Assembly (NCBI GenBank): GCA_022592445.1
Contig: JABYQR010000209.1
Location: 1-64,000 of the forward strand
Direction: 5' to 3'
Source of the DNA: Cytidiella melzeri
Lineage: Eukaryota > Basidiomycota > Agaricomycetes > Polyporales > Irpicaceae
Length of the DNA stretch: 64,000 nucleotides
The position numbers were made by a program, and so were the translations under genes. Every line of letters starts with the position of its first letter. Positions within the stretch are counted from its first letter, which is position 1. Shown here piece by piece: positions 1 through 10,070 of the stretch. Below the pieces are notes generated by a model. The model had not been told where the DNA came from, searched no databases, and saw only the letters and a list, made by a program, of their open reading frames with translations.

Positions 1-698
1 ATCATGCCTAGGTACTCAATGCAATCTTTTTCAAAAAAGCATTTTTCTGGTTTGGCAAATAGATCATTCTCACGTAGACGCTTGAGCACTTCCTGTGTGA
101 TGCGACGGTTCTCCTTCTTGTCTTCAGTGAAGATGAGGATGTCGTCGAGATACACCATGACATGTCCTTCTAAGATCAAGTCACTCAGAATTTCATTCAT
201 CATGGCTTGGAACGTCGCAGGTGCATTGCTGAAACCGAAATACATCACCTTGGCTTCAAAGAGGCCACAGTGTGTGATGAACGCCGTCTTCCATTCGTAA
301 CCCTTTCGGATGCGAACATTATTGTATACTCATCTAAGATCAACCTTTGAGAAGACCTTAGCCTTGCTTAACAAATTGATTAAATCGTTGATGCGAGGTA
401 TGGGGTACTGGTTTTTTACCGTGATGTCGTTCAGTTTTTGGTAGTCTTGCACAAGGCGCAACAAGCCATCTTTCTTTTTGACGAAGAACACAAGTGCTGC
501 AATCGGACTTTTCAATTTGCAGATGTAACCTTTTCGGAGTTCCTCTTCAATCCATTGATCTAGAGAATTCTTTTCCATTGGAGACAGCGGGTATAGTTTA
601 GCCGCTTTGGGAAGGGAGGCACCTTCCTCAAATTCAATCACGTGATCATACAGTTTGCGTAACGGCATGCGTTCTGACTTTTCCTTTGAAAAGATGTC
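1..698 (-). pseudogene. gypsy A copy 1 reverse transcriptase fragment
   Basis: This is the N-terminal half of a retroelement reverse transcriptase (RNA-templated cDNA synthesis), cut by the window edge. Visible motifs are FFVKKKDG and QDYQKLN in the finger region, SKVDLR, and the catalytic YLDD box at about 141-153. The frame carries a stop just after the SKVDLR motif (about 329-331), where related proteins have Trp (WGY), so a TGG to TGA change is likely. Its 5' end is not a real start: the frame should continue from the protease ORF but is interrupted by the solo LTR at 699-1455, so the ATG at 704 lies inside inserted LTR sequence. It is non-functional as it stands. Confidence 0.88.
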
Positions 699-1455
699 TG
701 TCATGGATGGCCTGACTAGCCCTTAATTTTTGCAATTTACCTCTTGTTTTTATCTATAAAACTCCGGGCTGCAGCTCGGCTGCAACCTTCTCTGCACAAA
801 CTCCTTTGCACGTCTATTAAGCGCCCGTATCACGTGGCTTAGACGCTCCACACGGTCACATTACTTGCTACTACATGACACTGGCATGTGACTTAGATTA
901 AGTAAGCCCACATGGCTACAAGCACATGGCTCAGCCCATAGCTAGGGTTTGACGTCATAGATACTGTTCACATGGACTCATATTGTTCCTTTGCCATTGT
1001 TCTCTTGATGCAAGAGTGTTGTCACAGGTGTGGGAATGGAATACAATAACTGGTCTCCTTTTAGATAGATTCTCTCATGAGTAGAGGTCTTGGCAGAGTC
1101 CAGACAATAGCTATTGTTCTCCTTTAGGTAGTGCTATTGTTCTTCGTTCACACGGCTTCTTGCAAAGCCTGCCCTTAACGTGGTCTGTGTGCAGGTCCCT
1201 GAAGTCTATATCAACAGCTGCATGTACGCTCCTAGCCCCCCATCTCAACCTCTTGGTCTTTACTGGGCTAGGTAAGCAACCCCCTCTTGTACTACATAGC
1301 TGGTAGTAACAATACTAACTTGGTCTTTACTGGGCTAGACATCTGTATAAGATTTATAGCTGGTGAGAGTATTGTGCTTTACGCCTACCACCACCACTTC
1401 GTCGACATCCACTTGGTGTCCCTGTCTGCCATGTCGAACCCTTGTCTCCGCATCA
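699..1455 (+). repeat. solo LTR, family A (757 bp), inside gypsy A pol
   Basis: The segment begins TGTCATGG and ends GCATCA. It is flanked by ATGTC (694-698) and ACGTC (1456-1460), a 5-bp target duplication with one mismatch. A second copy of exactly the same length lies at 31172-31928 and a truncated reverse copy at 26703-27299. A TATA-like stretch about 250 bp before the 3' end suggests plus orientation. No internal retrotransposon sequence is attached, so it is a solo LTR left by recombination. It interrupts the gypsy A polyprotein between the protease and RT regions. Confidence 0.88.
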
Positions 1456-2204
1456 ACGTCACCAAATTCCCATAGATATTCTGGTACTAATGGTTTCCAA
1501 TTGACGGATTCTTGCTCGTCAAAGCCGTCTTCAAATCCCTTATCTTCCTTTCCAGAAAGTGCAGCGATTATTTCTGCTATTTCTTGGTCTTCTGGATTGT
1601 CTAAGTCAATCCAGTGGATGTGAGGGTTGTCTGGGTCAACACTTCCTATTCCGTCCAGGTTGTCTAACACCAAACATCCCTTAGGTAACTCAAGCTCATC
1701 GATCTCTTCTTGAGTTACAGTGATGTTTTTACAAGCTCTTGGGGCACAGAGTTCAGGACATCTGGTAAATCTCCACTCGCCATTTGCCCAATCTATCTCC
1801 GGATTGTGGCGGCGTAAGAAGGTCATCCCGATAATCATTTGTTTACTACCAAGATCAGTAACGAGCATGTGTTGTCTTGCTCTGTGCGAACCTATTTCTA
1901 GGTATGCACGTACTGAGTGAGTGATTTGACCATCTTTATTGGGAGTACCGTCGACATTGATGACGTTAAATGGTGATGCCAGTTGATTTGTTACCAGATT
2001 GTTACTTTCAACCACTGACTTACTGATGAACGTGGTTGTGGCTCCTGAATCTACCAGAGCTTCAACCTGCACTTTCTTTCCATATACCCAAATTGTAACC
2101 GGTAGAAAAAATGAATTCTTTGAACGCGCTACATTTTTGACAGTATCTATGGTACAAAGATTGAGGATATCAGGGCCTAAGCGTTCATGTTTGCAGGGAG
2201 TCAC
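1456..2204 (-). pseudogene. gypsy A copy 1 aspartic protease and linker
   Basis: This is the retropepsin region of the gypsy A polyprotein, which would cleave Gag-Pol. The active-site signature VDSGATTTFIS is visible about 55 residues in, followed by a conserved Gly-rich stretch (IIGMTFLRRHNPEIDW) typical of the second half of retropepsins. The C-terminal linker before RT ends at YLWEFGDV, exactly where the solo LTR enters. It overlaps the 3' end of gag by four bases in another frame, as gypsy gag and pol often do. The protease part is intact; downstream translation is cut by the LTR. The equivalent region in copy 2 is at 29706-30400. Confidence 0.9.
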
Positions 2205-3691
2205 ATGACACTTCGGAAAAAATCCTTGCCCTTGGTTGGCTTTTTCCCTTTACCCTTGTCAGGGGACGGGTGAGGAGTCAAAGGTTCATCATCTTCAGTT
2301 GGAACCTCCTCTATGGGAGCCACCAACTCTGGGCGCGCGGTATTAACGTTTTTTGTCTTAGACAACGAAGCCTTAGGGGCTTTGGCCTTGCTGTCCATTC
2401 CTGAGTCCTCAGCATCTGCTGCCCAAATTTTCTTTGGCGCCGAAGACTTGCCATCCTTCTTCCCTTCCTTCTTCTTCTCGTCGGGCTGCTTCCTCAGGCC
2501 GTTGAGGTTGCACTCATCCGTATTATGTCCTTTCAACTTGTGGATGTGGCAGAACTTCTCCAACTTTTCAGTTGAGTTCACCTCCTTGCCTTTGCCCTTG
2601 TTCCGCTTCTCATTCTTCTTCTTCTTCTTGTCCGCTGCGTCCACCTCCATGGGTGTGGACATATCCTTCTCCTTTGCAAAGATCTGGCCTTGTGCTTTCT
2701 CCGGATAGACCTTCTTGTGGATGTTGAGCAAGAGGTCGAGGAACTGAGGCCAAGTTGTTGGAATTTGATCTTCATCTTTTCCGATCATGACAAGCCTCAT
2801 GTCCTTCTCAATGACGTGCTTGAGCTTGTGAATCAACAAGTCGTCCTCGCATCCAGAAAGCCTTCCAAGTGTACGGAAACGTTCCGCGTACTTGACAAAG
2901 TTCTTGTGTGCCAGATCTGTATTGTTGAACAAGGCATTGAGCTCCTTTTGAGCACCTTCCTTGTCGTCCCGTTGCCCGTATTGTACCTTGAGCTTGTTTT
3001 CGAACTCTTCCCACGTTCCAATCGTCTGACCCTTCGTGAGCTTCTTGATCCACGGCTCCATGTATTGAGCTGCCGCGCCTGAGAGCCGGTTCATCGCAAC
3101 GGCAATACGTTGCCTGTCAGTAGCAACGTTCTTGTGGACAAGCCACAGAGAGATCTTGTTCAACCACTTGTTGAACTTGACCTTGCCGTCAGTGCCGTTG
3201 AATTCCGGAGGCTCGCCAATCTTGGGCTGGCGCGAAGATCCTCCTTGTCCTTGAGACAAGGGAAGCTGATTAATCTGGTTGACCACATTTGTGATCGTCG
3301 TTTTGACCATATCCAGGTCAGTGTCCATCCGCTGGACTTGGGTGTCAGCAGCGCACTGCGAATATAGGTCTTGAGCGACCTTATCCACATATTCCTGGAG
3401 ATTATCCTCCAGGAGCGACAGCTGGTTGTTCCAGATAAGAACCATCTGATTCATCATGTTGTGGACTATGGCAGCAGTTGCTCCACCTTCAACCGTACGA
3501 GTAAAAGCCCTTTGGGCTGTGTTCAGGTTGTGGTAGATGTGCTGTTCAAAGTTCTCCACCGAAGGGTTGTAAACAATTGGCGTGATCTTGCCAAAAGTCA
3601 CAGAGTGGGTAAGGTTAGAGGCAGCAGCGGGGGCAGCACTGGATCCGGCGTTGGATTGAGTGGCCATTGCTTCTAATTTCTTAGTTAGCAA
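2201..3691 (-). CDS. gypsy A copy 1 Gag
   Basis: This 496-residue Gag would form the virus-like particle and bind element RNA. It has a low-complexity N-terminus and a central capsid-like helical region (around WLNKISLWLVHKNV and the LKVQYGQRDDKEGAQKELN stretch). A highly basic Lys-rich segment follows, then a zinc knuckle of spacing C-x2-H-x4-H-x4-C, with His in place of the second Cys. A Lys/Pro-rich tail overlaps the protease frame. The start could be 3691 or the in-frame ATG 24 bases downstream; the second fits an Ala/Ser-rich N-terminus. The frame is intact. Gag is deleted from copy 2. Confidence 0.87.
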   Translation of the reverse strand: MLTKKLEAMATQSNAGSSAAPAAASNLTHSVTFGKITPIVYNPSVENFEQHIYHNLNTAQRAFTRTVEGGATAAIVHNMMNQMVLIWNNQLSLLEDNLQEYVDKVAQDLYSQCAADTQVQRMDTDLDMVKTTITNVVNQINQLPLSQGQGGSSRQPKIGEPPEFNGTDGKVKFNKWLNKISLWLVHKNVATDRQRIAVAMNRLSGAAAQYMEPWIKKLTKGQTIGTWEEFENKLKVQYGQRDDKEGAQKELNALFNNTDLAHKNFVKYAERFRTLGRLSGCEDDLLIHKLKHVIEKDMRLVMIGKDEDQIPTTWPQFLDLLLNIHKKVYPEKAQGQIFAKEKDMSTPMEVDAADKKKKKNEKRNKGKGKEVNSTEKLEKFCHIHKLKGHNTDECNLNGLRKQPDEKKKEGKKDGKSSAPKKIWAADAEDSGMDSKAKAPKASLSKTKNVNTARPELVAPIEEVPTEDDEPLTPHPSPDKGKGKKPTKGKDFFRSVM

Positions 3692-3838
3692 AGGATAAGC
3701 AAAATACTATTTCTAGTATAAGAAGAAGAGAAAACACCACTTTTCACACATTGAACTCTTGTCAGAGTTGTTTTCACACATTAAATCCTTTTCAGGAAGT
3801 TGTCACCAAGTAAAATGAGGCTTGTCAGCCCATACATT

Positions 3839-4636
3839 TTATTCCATTTCCGCATATACAAAGGCGTTCATTTCGAACAGCCCTTCTAGCAACTCTAGTA
3901 TGTAACCCCATCTCCGATGTATGTCTACAAAACTAATCCTGCCCAAACTCTTCAAGTCCTTTCTCAACATCCTCCATTCCCTATTCGTCATCTTGTCCGT
4001 GTGATTCTCCTTGAACCACTGTTCAACCATGAATACACGGCCGATCAGCAGCTGAGCTTTCTCCCTATGAGTGTTGAGCTGGTGGTTAGAAGATTGCCCA
4101 CCACTCGCGAAAGATGCATCCAACTTCTTGAGCACAGGCTCAAGCCGTTGGCAAGCCGCTGTGACCATTGGTTTGAATTTCTGTTGACAAAGTATAAGCT
4201 TCGTCTTACGGAAGTGTAGAGAGGCAGGGAGCGGATTGGGAGTGGGAATGTAAGCGCGTTGATTGCGCTCCTCGATACGTTGAAGGAGAGTAAGCTTTTC
4301 AGATTTCTCCTTCTCTTGCTTCTCGATACGATCGAGAAGGCTGAGTTGAGAAATTAGATGAGAGACCTGACTCATGCGAGCCTGGTTCTCCTCATGCTCT
4401 ATGGTGGTGCGAGCCTGCTCCTCGAGGTCGATCCTCTTGATGAGGGGCTTATTATCGGGGTACTTGAGCCGGCAAGGCTTGCCAGCGTCCTTGAACTTGT
4501 CGAGTGTCTCATTGGAGACGGTGAGACTTTCCTGAAGTCCGGTGACTTCATTACAGACAGGGATGGAGTAAGGGGTCTTGCAACCAGACTTAGCAGTGAT
4601 GAAGCGGGAAATGGGCATGGTGACTGTGTGTGACAA
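3839..4636 (-). CDS. gypsy A ORF0, extra ORF upstream of Gag
   Basis: This is a 265-residue ORF between the leader and gag, on the element's coding strand, 147 bp upstream of gag. It matches no domain I recognise. The N-terminus (PISRF..KSGCKTPYSIPV) is followed by a charged heptad-like stretch from about residue 75 to 130 that should form a coiled coil. The second half is helical and carries Trp/Arg. Remnants of the same ORF occur in copy 2 (30411-30890). A similarly placed, more distant ORF lies in gypsy B (17851-18406). Conservation in position across two families suggests an element-encoded protein rather than chance. Function unknown. Confidence 0.7.
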   Translation of the reverse strand: MSHTVTMPISRFITAKSGCKTPYSIPVCNEVTGLQESLTVSNETLDKFKDAGKPCRLKYPDNKPLIKRIDLEEQARTTIEHEENQARMSQVSHLISQLSLLDRIEKQEKEKSEKLTLLQRIEERNQRAYIPTPNPLPASLHFRKTKLILCQQKFKPMVTAACQRLEPVLKKLDASFASGGQSSNHQLNTHREKAQLLIGRVFMVEQWFKENHTDKMTNREWRMLRKDLKSLGRISFVDIHRRWGYILELLEGLFEMNAFVYAEME

Positions 4637-4908
4637 AGTGTGATGAGCTTGTCAGCTCAGTGGTGTGCGAAACAAATCTCCATAAAGGAGAGGTCCTGTG
4701 TGTGCGTGGGGTAGTGCCGGCGTCGGCCTGGAGTCTCTCTCCAGGTCCGGTGGTGTAAGGATCTCCGTCATGGTTCCACCCATGCGGCAAATGGTTGGCA
4801 GATCAGTTTTACACTGACCCTAAGTCCGGCCAGAACAAGTTACCCGTCTTCGTGCCTAGGCACTCATGGGTTTCTAGTCCTGTTGTCTAGCTCTTATAAC
4901 GAGGTGTC
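4637..4908 (-). other. gypsy A untranslated leader
   Basis: This 270-bp stretch lies between the LTR and ORF0 with no ORF of its own. Copy 2 keeps the same sequence at 30891-31160. The primer-binding site should lie next to the LTR. On the minus strand a TGGTGTCAGAC string straddles the junction and is a candidate, but I could not assign a tRNA. Confidence 0.6.
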
Positions 4909-5878
4909 TGACACCAGACACCACTATCGCCTGTGGGGAGGCACACTTTCATCATGTTGACATAATGCCAAACCCTGCTCTGATCAGCTCTAGGAGCGTC
5001 GGGCGAGAGGGTGATTCAAGTTGTGCGCATCAAGGCAAGGCCTAGACACGACTACCACTTAGAGCCTATGGTCCGGCTACCTCTATTTCTAGAGGATTTG
5101 TAGAGGGGCCCACGCACAGGCACAAGACCTAGAAGAAAGGGGAAAGAAACCTCCAGCACGTCCAGAGACGTGAGGGAGTAGGGGCAGTCTTATCCAAATG
5201 TAACAGTAATGCTACACTCACCAGATAAGTTGGTTAACTTGAGGGGGATGTGGTGAGATAGAGAGTAAGAGTGGTGGTGAGCGAAGTACTGATGGGTACT
5301 GAGTAGTCCTGGTTCAACAGAGTGGATAAGACTGAGGGGATATGCCCTCAGGAGTGCCTCTATATATACATGAAGGGGAGGACCCCAGGTACTACCCTAA
5401 GACCCCTAATACCTACATGAGTAAGCGAAGTAATCTACCTTACTAAGCATGCCCTATGCCCTAGTGGTGCCACTTCAATAATCAACCAATAGCAATTGTC
5501 CCCATGACCTGACCCCATGACCCAGCTCCAAGGCTAGACTTGTTCTAGCTTGTTCTAAGACAAGGCTAGACTTTTCCAGAAGGTTCTATGAACTATGACA
5601 TCATCTAATGGAATGTTCTATACTATGACATCATAGTTCCAGCAAGTTCCACAAGGTTCCAGAGAGTTCTATCATGTGATACACAGATAAGGAAAGGAGC
5701 GCATCAGCGCATCAGAGACAGGAGGTGCATCAGCGCATCAATTGATAGGCACTGAGAATAAGCGCCGGAATAGGCGCCTGATAAGCGCCTGATAAGCGCT
5801 GGATAAGCGCTTAAATATTCCCAATAATACCGTTGCCTGGTAAGGCAAGTCTTGTAGAAACATTGAAAATCTGTGACA
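4909..5878 (-). repeat. gypsy A 5' LTR (about 970 bp)
   Basis: The right end is fixed at 5878 by comparison with copy 2, where homology stops at 33676; on the minus strand the LTR starts TGTCACAGAT. The inner end is placed near 4909, where the minus strand reads GTGTCA, and is uncertain by about 20 bp. A TATA box lies at about 5359-5368, read on the minus strand. The outer (U3) end at 5755-5815 holds tandem 11-bp units of the type GATAAGCGCTG that vary in number between copies. Confidence 0.85.
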
Positions 5879-7092
5879 GCTGGGTACAATTGAATATACA
5901 TGTTTCCAAGCTAGATGCCCAGTCCATCAAACAGATTTTTGTTGGGATCCGCGAGGTAACAACAGGCTGGTGCTACTATGTGCCGGAGAGCATAAACATT
6001 TTAACCTCTAGGGAGGTGATTTTTCTACGAGGCACCAATCTCCCCACTCCGGTCCTTGAGACCAATTCTAGCCTTGAGGGGGAGCAGTACAGCCAGCGCT
6101 GGCGACCAATGAACAAGCCTCGGCACCGGCCAAAACCAAGACTAAATCTGTCCCTTCTACCGCTGAGTCAATTGAATCACGTTGCTCTACCCGTTCAAAC
6201 ACCCATGTTGACTATATGAAACTCAATGACGGACCTCAGAAGACACTTTGCACGTTAACCCCAAGGGCCAATAGCGTAAAAACGAGCAAGCACAAATCCC
6301 CATTTCACAAAACCACTCCGTTGGTTCAGGGGGAAATTGAATCAGGAAAAGATCTGCCCCCCACTCTGGAACAGACTAACTGGTGTTTCCCATCAGAGAC
6401 CTTGAACGTACCCCATACAGTGGACAAAGTGAAGGCACGCCCTGATTGGGCCAAATGGAAAGCTGCAATGGAGAAGAAAAAAGACCAATTGGACAGGCTC
6501 AACACCTACATCATTGAACCACTGCCTGCGGGCCGCAAGGCTGTTGGCTGCCGCTGGGTTTTTGCTATCAAACACGATGCTGACGGAAATATTGTCAAGT
6601 ACAAGGCAAGACTTGTTGCGCAAGGCTTCTTGCAAATCCCCGGTCAAGATTTCTTTGATACACATTCTCCTGTCATATTCCTCAAGACTCTGTGAGCCCT
6701 AGTTGCACTCGCGTGCCAACTCGGTCTTGTCCTCCATTAAATTGATGTCATTGGCGCGTATCTTAACTCTCCATTGGAGGAGACTATCTACATGCGCCAA
6801 ATTCAAGGCTTTGAGGACGGAACTAATCTTGTGCTCCATCTGCTCAAGGCGCTTTACAGACTCAAGCAATCAGCCCGTGCCCGGAAAGGGAAACTCAATC
6901 ACGTCATTCTCAACAAACCACATCTTACAAGGTGCAAATCAGATCCGTGCCTCTATTGTCACAAGTCAGGCACAGAAGTCATCCTCTTCCAAACACATGT
7001 TGACGACTGCCTCGTAGGAGCACCCAACAACGGCGTCACAAACAGGCTCAGGGCCGAAAGTTGCACACATTCTCCTATTACAGACTTAGGCC
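5879..7092 (+). pseudogene. copia A pol fragment (integrase tail and RT)
   Basis: This is a decayed plus-strand Ty1/copia polyprotein piece. It starts in the domain after the integrase core (KLDAQS..IFVGI..SREVIF) and runs through the copia RT N-terminus (GCRWVFAIKHDADG, YKARLVAQGF). It continues past the SPLEETIYMRQ and ALYRLKQS motifs to the catalytic VDD box (HVDDCLVGAP; Tyr replaced by His) near 7000. Several stops and frame changes occur (for example at 6693-6695 and about 6738), so it is dead. Its left part was displaced by gypsy A, whose LTR ends at 5878. It stops being recognisable near 7092. Confidence 0.87.
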
Positions 7093-7246
7093 ACGCATTG
7101 TATACAAACTCATGTATAGTGTTAGTTTTGAATCTCATCATCTCATTGCTCAATCTTGTGTGTGCCCAACCTGCTCATTACAATAGTCACTTTATCCCAG
7201 ATCAAGTTGCCTATCAAAGGTGTCACCAATAGCAAATGCCTGTAAT
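7093..7246 (+). repeat. Helitron-like repeat, copy 2, left part
   Basis: From about 7190 the sequence matches the Helitron-like copy at 11313-11375 (cactttatcc, aagttgcctatcaaagg, gtcacca). It continues, after removal of copia B, at 14216. Bases 7093-7189 are not assigned. The last five bases (GTAAT) are the target duplication of copia B. Confidence 0.65.
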
Positions 7247-7416
7247 GGTTAGAAGGCTATGAAACTAGTGGAGAGCGTTGAGAGAGCAAGACTGAGAGAG
7301 ATCACACAGTGGGAGTTGGGGATCAAAAGTGAGTGCCGTTGCATTGATCAGAGTATGTCTTATATACGGTAACTACGGCGCTAGTACGTTAAGCGTCTAA
7401 TTAATTTAGTCGAACA
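7247..7416 (-). repeat. copia B 3' LTR (170 bp)
   Basis: It pairs with 14046-14215. Its first base is G where the partner has T, so the canonical TG end is mutated here. It ends CGAACA. It contains a CTTATATACGG stretch that could be the promoter core. Confidence 0.92.
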
Positions 7417-7423
7417 CTCCCCT

Positions 7424-8713
7424 TCAAGCACAAATATGAAGTAGTTCATTGAAGTGCTTGAGTTTTTCGAGAGGTAGTGCTTTAGTAAGTGTATCAGCAC
7501 GTTAATTGTTAGAAGATATGTGATGAATAGTTATATACTTCTTGAGTACACAATCACTGATGAAATTCTTACAAATTTCGAAGTGTTTAGTTTGTTGCAA
7601 ATGTTGCTCGTCAGGTGAGCTAACAATGGCAATAGTTGATGTACTGTCAGTATACATTTTGACAGGATCCATAGTAAAGTTAAGTAGTTTGTCAATGAGT
7701 GCTTTTAGATATATAGCCTCAGTTGACGCATGTGCTAAGGCATATAGTTTGGCTTCGGTGACTGATAGTGTTACGAGTGAACTGCGCTTACTTGACCAAG
7801 AGATAAGCGAGTCATTGTATGTGAAGGTGTAGCCCATTATTGGTTTATTGCCGTATGTAGTCATACCGTCAGAATCAGCGTATCCAGCAAGTGAAGTATT
7901 AGTAGTAGTTACTTGGTTTCCTAGGACAAGCCAGTAATCGCACGTTCCCTTCAAGTATAGGTAACACTGTTTAGCTGCAGCAAAGTGTTCCTTAGAAGTG
8001 TCAGCTAAGTATTGTGCAAGTTGACCAGTGCAGTATGCAACGTCTGGTCGAGTACAGTCAGCGACGTATCGTAAACCACCGTCTAAAGACATGTATTGTT
8101 TAATAGTGTCAGCATCCTGACAAGGTTCTTTCAAGTCACGGGGGGCTAAGTTGTGCTTGTGTAATATAGGCGTACGTCGTGTATGATTGTGGTCAAAGTT
8201 GTTTTGTTTGAGTATAGTTTGGATATAATTGCATTGACAAAGCTTGATAATACCAGAGGCTTTGTCATAATCAATCTCCATGCCAAGCATCCAGTGGATG
8301 GTGCCACTGTTTGTTACCTTGACATGTTCTCTAAGTGCTATCTCAAATTGTTCAGCAACAACAGAAGTAATAGTACAGAGAGTAATATTGTTGACATGAA
8401 CAGCGAGTATAAGTATTAGTTTGTCTCCCCTGTAAAGGTAGAAGACAGCGTTATCGTAGTCTGAACGCTTGAGTCCAAGTTGGAAAAGTATATTGCATAG
8501 TACCTTGTACCAGTGACGTCCGGCTTGTTGAAGGCCATAGATAGTTTTGCGTAGTTTAAGTACCCAGCCCTTAGGCAAGTTGGGCAGTAAGTCACCAGGC
8601 GGCGGACAAAGATAAAGATCTTCATCATTGTTAATTCTACCGTATAAGTAAGCAGACTTAACATCAAGTTGGTTGATCTCAAAGTGTAGTGAAGCCGCAA
8701 GTGTAAGTATGAG
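7424..8713 (-). pseudogene. copia B reverse transcriptase and RNase H
   Basis: This is the C-terminal pol region. The copia RT motif TIYGLQQAGRHWYK is followed by HVNNITL, where active copies have YVDDITL, so both catalytic aspartates of the box are Asn. The RNase H part keeps YADSDG, a Glu in VTEAKLYA, YTDST and a terminal His region. A stop near 7502 replaces a codon before the normal RADTLTKALP-like end, and the frame shifts between 8578 and 8713. It cannot synthesise cDNA. Confidence 0.88.
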
Positions 8714-10070
8714 TCACATAGAACTCATGCACGCGACTGGAGCAAAGAAGTTGTTTGCATAGTAATCAATACCATTGCACTGAGAGTATCCTTGCGCAAC
8801 AAGTCTTGACTTGAGTTTAGTAACTTTGCCATGTTCGTACTTAGTCTTGTAAACAAAGCAAGAACCAGTAATGTTGGCATTTGGCGGCGGGATACAGTAT
8901 TCCAAAGTGCCGAGTTGTTCTAGTGTATCAACCTCAAGTTTCATAGACTTAAACCAATTGTCTTTGAGATGGTGATTAAGTACATCTTTGAAAGTGACAG
9001 GATCACCAACGTCCTCAGCATAGTAAGCATTAAACTCAGTTAAGTAGAAAGCAATGTTAGTGTCTACTTTGTTGTAGTTTAAACCACGAGCTTTACGCGA
9101 TAGTTGAGGAGTTCTGTTGGAACACCTTGGACCAGTAGGGTCAGGTTTGTCAATTTCCATTGGTTCTATGTGAGGGTTGTCCTCAAGTTCAAGTTGTTTT
9201 TCAGCAGTAAGTTGTTTGACATTTGGTTCTTTCTCCCCTTCAATTTGTATCGCAGAGTCAACGTATTGCAAGTTATGTTCAACTCCGACACGTTGTCCGA
9301 AATAAACGTAGTGACCTTTAGAGTGTTCAGCAAAGCCTATCCAGACTCCCATTTTACCCTTAGATGGTAGTTTATTAGTGCGATATTTGTCGTATACAAT
9401 GCACAGCTGACCGAAGACTTGAAGTCCATCAAGGTTAGTGTCAGTGCCATATCGCTTAAAGTAAGGAGTTTTGTAGTTAAGTATAGTACGAGGAGAATGA
9501 TTGTACACATACATTGCGTATAATGCAGCGTACCACCATAGTCGATTTGGTAAAGATGCAGTATGCAGGTTTACCCGAATCAGGTTCATACTAGTTTGAT
9601 GATCACGTTCAGCAACACCATTTTGCTGAGGAGTACTGTGTACAGTAAGAGGTAGTATAGTTCCTTGAGTTTTTAAGTAAGCAGTCATAGCTTTACTGGT
9701 AAAGACACTGTTGTTATTGGCTTGAAGTATCTTGACACAAATACCATATTGTGTCAAAAGTTCAGTAGAGAAAATGACCCATTGAGTGTAGGCGTCATCT
9801 TTAGTAACTAGTGGTGCAAGTACTAACCATCTAGTAACATTGTCGACAATAGTCAACCAGTATTTGTGTTTACCAATAATTGACGCTGAGGGTAGAGGCC
9901 CAAAGATGTTGATATAGAAGGAATCTCCGAAAGCTTCAGCTAACAACGAAGAACAAAGTTTGGGTACGTATTGCGATGGATATTGTTGAGTAAACAGTCA
10001 TCGCACGGAGTTTCAGTATGGTCAGTTATATGATCAGTAATAATTGACGAAGTTTGAAGTAGTTTCTTGA
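8714..10070 (-). pseudogene. copia B integrase and RT N-terminus
   Basis: The reading frame enters at the integrase zinc-binding CDDCLLNNIHRNTYP, with a stop near 9944-9960, and continues through the core. The core has IVDNVTRW and, at the second acidic position, LQANNNSVF where LRSDNG is usual, so that aspartate is lost. The third-position Glu is kept in QQNGVAERDHQ. The RT N-terminus with SRLVAQGYSQ follows. The upstream part of integrase is cut by the Helitron-like insertion at 10071. Confidence 0.87.

Larger units (their letters stand above)
1..5878 (-). mobile_element. Ty3/gypsy family A, copy 1 (3' end outside window)
   Basis: This is a minus-strand LTR retrotransposon. Reading leftward it has a 5' LTR (4909-5878), leader, an extra upstream ORF (ORF0), gag, aspartic protease and reverse transcriptase, then leaves the window. 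Protease before RT, and RT of YLDD type, place it in Ty3/gypsy. A 757-bp solo LTR of another family (699-1455) splits the polyprotein between protease and RT. The element sits inside an older plus-strand copia fragment that resumes at 5879. The bases after the LTR (5879-5883, gctgg) should be the target duplication, but the other end is not visible. A second, rearranged copy lies at 27300-33676. Confidence 0.9.

Noticed and set aside
4..300. 98-codon plus-strand frame at the window start
   Set aside because: It is the antisense shadow of gypsy A RT; the minus strand carries the YLDD motif.
2313..3676. Several plus-strand frames (131, 130, 85, 101 codons)
   Set aside because: All lie antisense to the intact gypsy A gag and have no domain.
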